The notes under the pieces: generated by a model
Seen by the model: only the letters and a program-made list of their open reading frames with translations
The model's database searches: none
Told to the model about the DNA's origin: nothing
Shown here: piece by piece, positions 54,794 through 61,854 of the stretch
Layout: each line of letters begins with the position of its first letter
Numbering within the stretch: the stretch's first letter is position 1
Translations under genes and position numbers: made by a program
Source of the DNA: Roseiarcus sp050010035
GTDB lineage: Bacteria; Pseudomonadota; Alphaproteobacteria; Rhizobiales; Beijerinckiaceae
DNA length: 64,000 nt
Direction: 5' to 3'
Assembly: GCA_050010035.1 (NCBI GenBank)
Contig: JBEKLU010000006.1
Span: forward strand, 1-64,000

Positions 54794-55948
54794 CTAGGGG
54801 CGGAAGACGACGCCGGCGTCGACCAATGCCGTGATGTCCGCCTCGCTGTGCCCCAGTTCGCGCAGCAGCGCCTCTCCGTCGATCCCGATCGCCGGCGCCG
54901 GCCGCGGCAGCGCGCTGGGCGTGCGATCGAAGCGCGGAGCGGGCGCCGGTTGCGCCGCGCCGCCCGTTTCGACAAAGACGCCGCGGGCCCGGTTGTGCGG
55001 GTGGCGCGGCGCCTCCTTCATCGACAAGACCGGCGCGAAGCACGCGTCGCTGCCTTCCAGCAGGGCGCACCATTCATCGCGGCTGCGAGTGCGGAACAGC
55101 CTCGCCAGCTTGGCCTTCAGGACCGGCCATTGCGCGCGCTCCCATTGCGCCGCGAAACTCGGATCGGCGATCTCGCATTTTTCGAGCAGCAGACGGTAGA
55201 ACTGCGGTTCGATCGGACCGATGGCGACGTAACCGCCGTCGGCGCATTCGTAGGTCGTGTAGAACGGCGCCGACCCGTCGCTGAGATTGCTTTCGCGCTC
55301 GTCGCTCCAATACCCCTTGGCCATCATTCCATAAGGGGCCGCCATCAGCGCCGCGGCGCCGTCGATCATCGCCGCGTCCACGACCTGCCCCGCTCCGGAG
55401 CGCTGCGACTCGTAGAGCGCGGCCAACACGCCGACCGCCAGCAGCATGCCGCCGCCGCCGTAATCGCCGACGAGATTGAGCGGCGGCGGCGGCGGTCGGT
55501 CCTTGGGACCCATCGCGTGCAAGGCGCCCGACAGCGCGATGTAATTGAGATCGTGCCCGGCCGCTTGCGCCAGCGGGCCGGTCTGGCCCCACCCGGTCAC
55601 GCGGCCGTAGACTAACTTGCGGTTGCGCGCATGGCAGGCGGCCGGCCCGAGGCCGAGCTTCTCGGTCACCCCGGGTCGAAATCCCTCGATCAGGACGTCC
55701 GCGCGTTCGACGAGCTTCAGCGCCGTTTCGACGCCGCGCGGATCCTTCAGGTTGAGGGCGATCGAGCGCCGGCCGCGGTCGACGATGCCGTCGTTGCGCA
55801 TGATCGCCGCCGCCGCGCCGCCGACGCCGGACGGGATGCGGTCGATGCGGATCACCTGCGCCCCCATGTCGGCCAGCATCATGCCGGCAAACGGCGCGGG
55901 CCCGATGCCGGCGAGCTCCAGCACCCTGACGTCGCTGAGAGGTCCCAT
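54794..55948 (-). CDS. Alpha-methylacyl-CoA racemase (CaiB family)
   Basis: A 384-residue protein. The N-terminus LSDVRVLELAGIGPAPFAGM is the AMACR/MCR signature rather than that of CoA-transferases. The catalytic His132 (GHDLNYIAL) and Asp162 (NLVGDYGGGG) are 30 apart, as in the mycobacterial enzyme. It interconverts (2R)- and (2S)-2-methylacyl-CoA, needed before (2S)-specific dehydrogenases. Its presence suggests methyl-branched, isoprenoid- or steroid-like acids as substrates. The last gene of the second operon. Confidence 0.85.
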   Translation of the reverse strand: MGPLSDVRVLELAGIGPAPFAGMMLADMGAQVIRIDRIPSGVGGAAAAIMRNDGIVDRGRRSIALNLKDPRGVETALKLVERADVLIEGFRPGVTEKLGLGPAACHARNRKLVYGRVTGWGQTGPLAQAAGHDLNYIALSGALHAMGPKDRPPPPPLNLVGDYGGGGMLLAVGVLAALYESQRSGAGQVVDAAMIDGAAALMAAPYGMMAKGYWSDERESNLSDGSAPFYTTYECADGGYVAIGPIEPQFYRLLLEKCEIADPSFAAQWERAQWPVLKAKLARLFRTRSRDEWCALLEGSDACFAPVLSMKEAPRHPHNRARGVFVETGGAAQPAPAPRFDRTPSALPRPAPAIGIDGEALLRELGHSEADITALVDAGVVFRP

Positions 55949-56146
55949 GTCAGCGCCAAACGCCTTTCGTCGTGGTATGGGCGCCTCGTCGCCGGATAGC
56001 GCCGAGCGCCACGGGGCGCGAACCCCGGGCGTCGTCGCTGTTCTCCCGCGATATTCGGCGCATGAACAAACCCGAATTTCCCGACCGCCGGCGAAAACGC
56101 CCGACCTCGCTCTCGCCGAGGCGTCGCGGCGGGACGGCCTCTTCGC

Positions 56147-57652
56147 TCAAGACCCTTCGGCCGCCATGCTGCGCAGCTTCGCCTTCATGATCTTGCCGGT
56201 GGGCGTCAGCGGCAGCGATGCGACGACGACGAAACGGCGCGGCGCCTTGTAGCTGGCGAGCAGACCGCGGCAATGCGCGGCCAGCTCGTCCTGCGACAGC
56301 CGAACCCCCTCCCTCGCGACCACGTAGGCGACCGCCAGTTCTCCCTTCACCCGGTCGGGCACGCCGATCACGGCGGACATGGCGACCTTGGCGTGCCGGT
56401 TGATGACGTCCTCGATCTCGGTGGGGTAGATGTTGGCGCCGCCGGTGATGATCATGTCCTTGATGCGGTCGACGACGCGCAGGAAGCCGTCTTCGAGCAT
56501 GCCGACGTCGCCGGTAAAGAACCAGCCGTCGGGCAGCGATTCGCGATCGACGCGCCCCTGCCGCCAGTAACCGGGTATCACGGTGAGGCCGCGCACGACG
56601 ATTTCGCCGGGTTCGCCGGGCGCGACGACCTTGCCTTCGGAATTCACGATCTTCGCCTCGAGCGTGCCGCCGATCGGCCCGGCGCAGCCCGGACGACGCG
56701 GCGCGCCCAGCATCTCGCGGGAAATCGCCGCCGCTTCGGTCGCGCCGTAGATGTTGAGAAGCGTCGCCCGCGTCATCGTCTCGAAGGCGTCGACGACCTG
56801 GGCGGCGATGGGCGCCCCGGCGACGGAGCACACACGCAGACTCGTCAGGCGGCGCAGCGCCTCCGCTTTCTGGTCGACCAGCATCGTATACATCGCGGGA
56901 ACGGCGAAGAAGGTCGTGACGGAATGGCGCGCGACCATTTCGCAGCAGCGGTCGAGGTCGAAGCGCCCCATGATCACCAGGGTCCCCCCGACCAGAACGA
57001 TCGGCAGGATGCCGTGGAGGGGCGCCACCGTCCAGAACATCGGCGTCATCACCAGGAAGACGTCCGAGGACGTGTAGCGGCAGGCGATCACCCAACTGTG
57101 CGCGAGATGATTGATGAAATCGTGATCCTGCGGCACCCCCTTCGGCTTGCCGGTCGTTCCCGACGTGAAGAACAGGGTGACGAAGTCGGAAGGGTCGCGG
57201 TCGGCGCTCGTCGCCTCGCCCGCTCGCCCCGCGATCCACTGCGCGAACAATCCCTCGGGATCGTCATAGGAGGAGACCCAGCGCGGAAACTCGGGCGAGC
57301 CGCGCAGCGCCTCGAGCGCTTTCTCACCCTCCGCGGTGGTCAGCACGAGCTTCACCCCGGCTTCGGCGAGAATGGTTGAGAGCTCGCCGGGGCGATACAT
57401 GACGTTGAGCGGCGCCATCACCGTTCCGGCCTGGATCGACGCCAGCAGCGTGACCACCAGCTCCCAGCGATTGTTGCCGTGGTAGGAGATGCGGTCGCCC
57501 GGCTCGATGCCGAGCGCCCGGATGCCGGCGGCGACGCGTCCGACGCGGTCGGTGAGCTCGCGATAGGTCAGACGCACGTCGCCGTCGATGAGCGCCGTCT
57601 TGTTGGGATGGCGGCGCGCGGACTTGAGCAGGAAATCTCCGACAATGTTCAT
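56147..57652 (-). CDS. AMP-forming acyl-CoA synthetase
   Basis: A 501-residue ANL-family ligase. P-loop TLFFTSGTTGKPKGVPQ, NIYGATEAAA, GWFFTGDVGMLEDGFLRVVD, ITGGANIYPTEIEDV and the A10 Lys in LTPTGKIMKAKL are intact. ATG 57652 is chosen because it begins the conserved MNIVGDFLLKSARRHPNK. Its paralogue at 13521 serves the left cluster. It probably activates the acid entering this pathway. Confidence 0.85.
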   Translation of the reverse strand: MNIVGDFLLKSARRHPNKTALIDGDVRLTYRELTDRVGRVAAGIRALGIEPGDRISYHGNNRWELVVTLLASIQAGTVMAPLNVMYRPGELSTILAEAGVKLVLTTAEGEKALEALRGSPEFPRWVSSYDDPEGLFAQWIAGRAGEATSADRDPSDFVTLFFTSGTTGKPKGVPQDHDFINHLAHSWVIACRYTSSDVFLVMTPMFWTVAPLHGILPIVLVGGTLVIMGRFDLDRCCEMVARHSVTTFFAVPAMYTMLVDQKAEALRRLTSLRVCSVAGAPIAAQVVDAFETMTRATLLNIYGATEAAAISREMLGAPRRPGCAGPIGGTLEAKIVNSEGKVVAPGEPGEIVVRGLTVIPGYWRQGRVDRESLPDGWFFTGDVGMLEDGFLRVVDRIKDMIITGGANIYPTEIEDVINRHAKVAMSAVIGVPDRVKGELAVAYVVAREGVRLSQDELAAHCRGLLASYKAPRRFVVVASLPLTPTGKIMKAKLRSMAAEGS

Positions 57653-57699
57653 GCCAGACCCCTCCCGCACTCCCTCGACGCCGTCACGGCCGCCGGCCC

Positions 57700-58458
57700 T
57701 TACACCATCGTCAGGCCGCCGCTGACGCTCAGCACCTGGCCGGTGACGAAGCTGGAATCGTCGGAGACGAAGAACAGAACCACCTTGGCGATCTCCTCCG
57801 GCTTGCCGAAGCGCTTGAGCGGAATCCACTTTTCGACCGAGCGCATGATCTTGCCGATCTCCGGATTGGCCAGATTGGCCTGGAACTGCGGCGTGTCGGT
57901 AAGTCCCGGGCAGATGCAATTGACGCGGATGCCGTGCCGCGCCTCTTCGCGCGCGAGCGTCTTGGTGAATCCGATCAGGCCCGCCTTGGCGGCGCCGTAG
58001 ACCGATTCGCCCGTCGATCCGACGCGCGCCGCATCCGACGAGATGAAGACGATCGCGCCCGAGTTCGCCGCGATCATGTGCGGCAGCACGGCGTGCGTGA
58101 CGTGCAGGTGTCCCTTGAGGTTGAGATTGATGAGGAAGTCCCAGTCCGCCTCGGTCGTCTGCATGAACGGCTTGATGTCGTCGAAGCCGGCGTTGTTGAC
58201 GAGAACGTCGATGCGCTTGTACTTGCCCGCCACTTCGGCGACGACGCGGCGGACGTCATCGCCCTTGGTGATGTCGAGATCGTAGGCTTCGGCGACGCCG
58301 CCGTTGTCGCGAACCTCGGCCGCCACCTTCTTCGCGTTCTCGCCGATCTTGTCGCAGCTGATGACCACCGCCCCTTCCTTCGCCAGAAGAAGGCAGTCCG
58401 CGCGGCCCATCCCCCGACCGCCGCCGGTGATGAAGGCAACCTTGTCCTTGAGTTTCAT
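57700..58458 (-). CDS. Short-chain dehydrogenase, BadH-like
   Basis: A 252-residue SDR. TGGGRGMGRAD, NNAGFDDIKPF, catalytic Ser in FISSDAARVG, YGAAK, and the tail VTGQVLSVSGGLTMV are almost the BadH pattern. It probably oxidises a hydroxyacyl-CoA with NAD. ATG 58458 has a GGGAGA ribosome site; the longer frame from 58515 is not needed. It is a paralogue of the SDR at 4661. Confidence 0.85.
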   Translation of the reverse strand: MKLKDKVAFITGGGRGMGRADCLLLAKEGAVVISCDKIGENAKKVAAEVRDNGGVAEAYDLDITKGDDVRRVVAEVAGKYKRIDVLVNNAGFDDIKPFMQTTEADWDFLINLNLKGHLHVTHAVLPHMIAANSGAIVFISSDAARVGSTGESVYGAAKAGLIGFTKTLAREEARHGIRVNCICPGLTDTPQFQANLANPEIGKIMRSVEKWIPLKRFGKPEEIAKVVLFFVSDDSSFVTGQVLSVSGGLTMV

Positions 58459-58483
58459 GTCCCAGTCTCCCGTATGAGTCCGT

Positions 58484-59347
58484 TCAGTCGAGCTTGAAAA
58501 CCTTCGCGGCGACATCGTGCAACAGCGCTTTGCGGGCGTCTTCCTTCAAGTTCAGTTCATCGATCGCCGTCAGGGACTCCGCGTGGCCGAGCACCGGAAA
58601 ATCGGTGCCGTACATCACCTTCCCCTTGCCGCGGCCGTTGATGAATCGGACGAGTGACGGATCCCAATACTTCGGCGAGTGCGCTGTGGTGGAAATGTAG
58701 AGATTCGGATGCTTCCACGCCATCGCGATCATCTCCTCCACCCACGGCCAGCCGGTGTGCGCCGCGACGATCTTCAACTCGGGGAAATAGAGCGCGATGT
58801 CGTCGAGATAGATCGGGCGGCCGGGGTCGCTGGGCATGAACTCGGCCGAATGGCCCATCTGGATCATCACCGGCACGTCCAGCTCGACGCACTTGGCGTA
58901 GAATGGAAAGAACGCCTTGTCGTCGGGCCGCAGGCCGTAACCGTAGTGGTGCAGGTGGGCGCAGATGAAACCGGTGTCCTTCACCGCCCGCTCCAGCGCT
59001 CTTACGCCGTTCGCGCCGTTCATCTTGTGATGCGGGTTGATGCCGAACATGCCCTTGTAGCGCTTGGGGTCGGCGGCCATCACGTCGGCGACCTCTTCGA
59101 TCGCCATGTCCCACAGCATCGCCTGGAACTTCCACGACCGCATCTGCCACACCGGCAGAAAGACGACGCCGACGCCGACCTTGTCGAGTTCGACGGCGAA
59201 CTCCTGCGGGGTCCAGCCGCGCGTGCGCCCCTGCATGCTCCACCACTTGACGATTTGCGCCATCTCCGGGTTTTCGTGATAGTTCTTCTTCATGGAGGCG
59301 GGCGTGAAGAGATTGCACCACGTATCGATGATGGGATAGTTTGGCAT
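58484..59347 (-). CDS. Amidohydrolase-family metal hydrolase (PF04909)
   Basis: A 287-residue TIM-barrel protein. It carries HLHHYGYG, MIQMGHSAEFMP, KIVAAHTGWPWVEEM and a late Asp in VMYGTDFPVLGH, typical of amidohydrolase 2 enzymes (ACMSD-like decarboxylases and ring hydrolases). The usual N-terminal HxH is replaced by DTWCN, so metal binding may differ. It could hydrolyse or decarboxylate a ring-derived intermediate. Confidence 0.75.
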   Translation of the reverse strand: MPNYPIIDTWCNLFTPASMKKNYHENPEMAQIVKWWSMQGRTRGWTPQEFAVELDKVGVGVVFLPVWQMRSWKFQAMLWDMAIEEVADVMAADPKRYKGMFGINPHHKMNGANGVRALERAVKDTGFICAHLHHYGYGLRPDDKAFFPFYAKCVELDVPVMIQMGHSAEFMPSDPGRPIYLDDIALYFPELKIVAAHTGWPWVEEMIAMAWKHPNLYISTTAHSPKYWDPSLVRFINGRGKGKVMYGTDFPVLGHAESLTAIDELNLKEDARKALLHDVAAKVFKLD

Positions 59348-59365
59348 CACGTCTTCCTTCTTGGC

Positions 59366-60601
59366 TCAGACAATCTCTTGTCGCTGCAGTTCGGCGATTT
59401 CCGCGGCGTCCAGACCGAGTTCGGCGCTCAGGATCTGCACCGTGTGCTCGCCCAGGGACGGCGCCCGCGACAACGGACCGGACGTCTCGCCGAGGCTGCG
59501 GATGGGAACGGCGGGAGCGAGAAGGCCGGGAAGGCGCCCGGCCGTCGGATGCTCGACCGCGTGCAGCACCCCGTGGTCGCGCAGCGACGGGTCGTGCGCC
59601 AGTTCGTCGAGCGTTTCCGCCACCCGGGCGCAGGGAATGCCGTTCTCCGCCATGAGATCGACCAGGCCCTGGACGGTGTGGCCGCCGACCCAAGCGGCGA
59701 CCCGCTGATCGATCCAGTCCTGACGCCTGATGCGCGCCGCCAGAGGGACCAGCTCGGGGGCGCGAAGATCCTCCACCCCCATCGCCTTGGCCAGCCGCCG
59801 CCACAGCCTGGGCGGCGCCGCGTTGAGAGCCACATAACCGTCGCGGCAGGCGTAGACGTTGCAGGGCGCGAGACGGGGAATGCGGCTGCCGGTGCGCAGC
59901 GGGAAGCCCCAGCTGACCTGCGACTCCATGGGTTCGACCATGAGCATGGCGACCAGCGCGTCCTGCATGGCGATGTCGATCGCCGCGCCGCGCCCGGTTT
60001 GCTCGCGCTGACGAACAGCGGCGAGAATGCCGATCACGGCATAGAGCGCAGGCACGGTGTCGCCGAAGCTGATCCCGGTGCGCACCGGCGGCCGATCGGC
60101 GAAGCCGTTGGTGGCCATCGTCAGCGCGCTGGCCTGGATGATCGGATCGAAAGCGCCCAGGTCCTTCTTCGGCCCGGTGCGGCCGAAGCCCGAGATGGAG
60201 CACAGGATGATCCGCGGATTGGCTTCGGCCAGCGCAGCGTAATCCAGCCCCCACTTCTCCATCACGCCCGGCGCGAGGTTTTCGATCACCACGTCGGCGC
60301 GCTTGACGAGGCGCAGGAACAGCTCGCGACCCCGGGGGACGCCGAGGTCGAGCGTCAGGCTCCGCTTGCCGCGATTGCGCTTGAGGACCGCCACCGACTC
60401 GTCCGACGGCGAGGCGGGTTCGAACAGGTCCGTGCCGCCGGCGCCGCAGAAGGGCGGGAAGGAGCGCGCCGGATCGCCGCCGTCGCGCCGCTCGATCTTG
60501 ACGACGTCGGCGCCCAGCCCCGCCATGGTCATCGTGGCGAAGGGGCCGGAGAGGTACGCGGTCAGATCGAGTACCCGCAAACCGGCGAGCGCTTCATGCA
60601 T
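59366..60601 (-). CDS. CaiB/BaiF family III acyl-CoA transferase
   Basis: A 411-residue protein. LAGLRVLDLTAYLSGPFATM, GADVVKIERRDGGDPAR, catalytic Asp in DLGAFDPIIQASA, and the GIPCARVAETLDEL lid support true CoA-transferase, in contrast to the racemase at 54794. ATG 60601 overlaps the stop of the upstream amidohydrolase by eight bases. Confidence 0.85.
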   Translation of the reverse strand: MHEALAGLRVLDLTAYLSGPFATMTMAGLGADVVKIERRDGGDPARSFPPFCGAGGTDLFEPASPSDESVAVLKRNRGKRSLTLDLGVPRGRELFLRLVKRADVVIENLAPGVMEKWGLDYAALAEANPRIILCSISGFGRTGPKKDLGAFDPIIQASALTMATNGFADRPPVRTGISFGDTVPALYAVIGILAAVRQREQTGRGAAIDIAMQDALVAMLMVEPMESQVSWGFPLRTGSRIPRLAPCNVYACRDGYVALNAAPPRLWRRLAKAMGVEDLRAPELVPLAARIRRQDWIDQRVAAWVGGHTVQGLVDLMAENGIPCARVAETLDELAHDPSLRDHGVLHAVEHPTAGRLPGLLAPAVPIRSLGETSGPLSRAPSLGEHTVQILSAELGLDAAEIAELQRQEIV

Positions 60602-61565
60602 GGGGTTTCCCCTCGATCTTGAGCAGGCGAAGAGCGTTCTTGCCGAGGATGGCGTCGATGTCCGCATCGCTGAAGTCCGCGCTCGCCTGCGGCAGTCGTC
60701 GCATCGCCGCAAGCCAGCCCGGCAGGCTCGATTTCGCCCCGCTGACACTCGGGCCGCTGAGATGGTCGCTGCCGAACAGCAGTCGCCCGACCCCGATCTC
60801 GGACTTGATCTCGGTCAGGATGGCGGCGAATTTTTCGTAATTATTCGCCGCCAATTTGTACCACTGCGATATTTCGAGATAGACGTTGGGGTTGCGTCGG
60901 GCGACCACGACGGCTTCTTCCCACTGATAGGGAAAGCCGGCATGCCCGATGATGATTTCGAGGTCGGCGATTTCCGCCTGCACGTCGCCGAGAAGGAGCG
61001 GACTGCCGTACCGCGGGCGCATCGGGTAGTTCGCGCCGCCGGTATGGAAGAGCACGGGCAGCCCCTCCTCGACGGCGACGCGGCAAACCGCCAGCGATTC
61101 CGGGGACGCCGGGTCGAATCCGGCCGGCGGATAAAGGTTGACGCCCTTGAGCCCGTAGCGTCTCGCGCTGGCGCGAATGAAGTCGGGGGCGTTGGGGCGC
61201 CGCGGGTCGATCGAGGTATAGGAATAATAGCGTCCGGCCAGCCGCTGCTGGAGCAGGGCGTTGTGTTCGACGATCTTCTCGATCGGCACGCTCGGCTCGC
61301 CGATGGCGAGGCCGTAATCGAGCGGATGGCTGACCGCCGCGGCGACGCCGGCCGCGTCCATGTCGGCGATCAGCAACGCGGCGTCCGGATCGAGAACCCG
61401 ACGCTCGAGCTGGTCGACCGACGGCCGTCGGCCGCCGTCTCCCGGCCGACCCGCCGCCAAATGGGCCGCGATCGCCTCGAACCATCGCCGCGGCAGATGA
61501 CCGGCCGCGAAGAGATGGACGTGAAAATCGACGACGATCCTGTTCTCGTCTTCACTTGCGGTCAT
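60594..61565 (-). CDS. Amidohydrolase-family metal hydrolase (PF04909)
   Basis: A 323-residue protein with a complete motif set: N-terminal VDFHVHLF (HxH), LPVLFHTGGANY, IIIGHAGFPYQWEEA and LLFGSDHLSG. It is a more canonical amidohydrolase 2 than the one at 58484 and is the first gene of the operon driven by the 61721 module. Hydrolysis or decarboxylation of a cyclic acid is plausible. Confidence 0.8.
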   Translation of the reverse strand: MTASEDENRIVVDFHVHLFAAGHLPRRWFEAIAAHLAAGRPGDGGRRPSVDQLERRVLDPDAALLIADMDAAGVAAAVSHPLDYGLAIGEPSVPIEKIVEHNALLQQRLAGRYYSYTSIDPRRPNAPDFIRASARRYGLKGVNLYPPAGFDPASPESLAVCRVAVEEGLPVLFHTGGANYPMRPRYGSPLLLGDVQAEIADLEIIIGHAGFPYQWEEAVVVARRNPNVYLEISQWYKLAANNYEKFAAILTEIKSEIGVGRLLFGSDHLSGPSVSGAKSSLPGWLAAMRRLPQASADFSDADIDAILGKNALRLLKIEGKPHA

Positions 61566-61720
61566 TGCCGAAGTTCCCGGCTGATGCGAGACGACGCTTT
61601 CCCCGGGCGCCGACTTCGCGCGCGACGGCGTCGCCGTCCTCGAGCGTCATGTCCCGCCAATGCAAGGGCCGCGGCGGAAAACGGAGGGCCAAAAAGCGCA
61701 CACGGATCACAGGATCGCCA

Positions 61721-61799
61721 ATGTGGCATTATATTCTCACATAATGGCATACAATCCCCGCGGACAATATCGAAGCCCGTTAGCGGGCGCAAGCGCAAT
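61721..61799 (-). promoter_or_regulatory. 79-bp promoter/operator module, copy B
   Basis: The second copy of the module at 53721, with 63 of 79 identical positions and exactly 8,000 bp away. On the minus strand it has TTGTAT (61754-61749), 15 nt, TATAAT (61733-61728). CATTAT and ATAATG here form an extra inverted repeat across the -10. It lies about 160 nt upstream of the amidohydrolase start at 61565. Confidence 0.7.
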
Positions 61800-61854
61800 T
61801 CTGGACGAGGGAGCCCCCGATTCCGGCCGAGCGCCACGGGCCGCGCACGACGCT

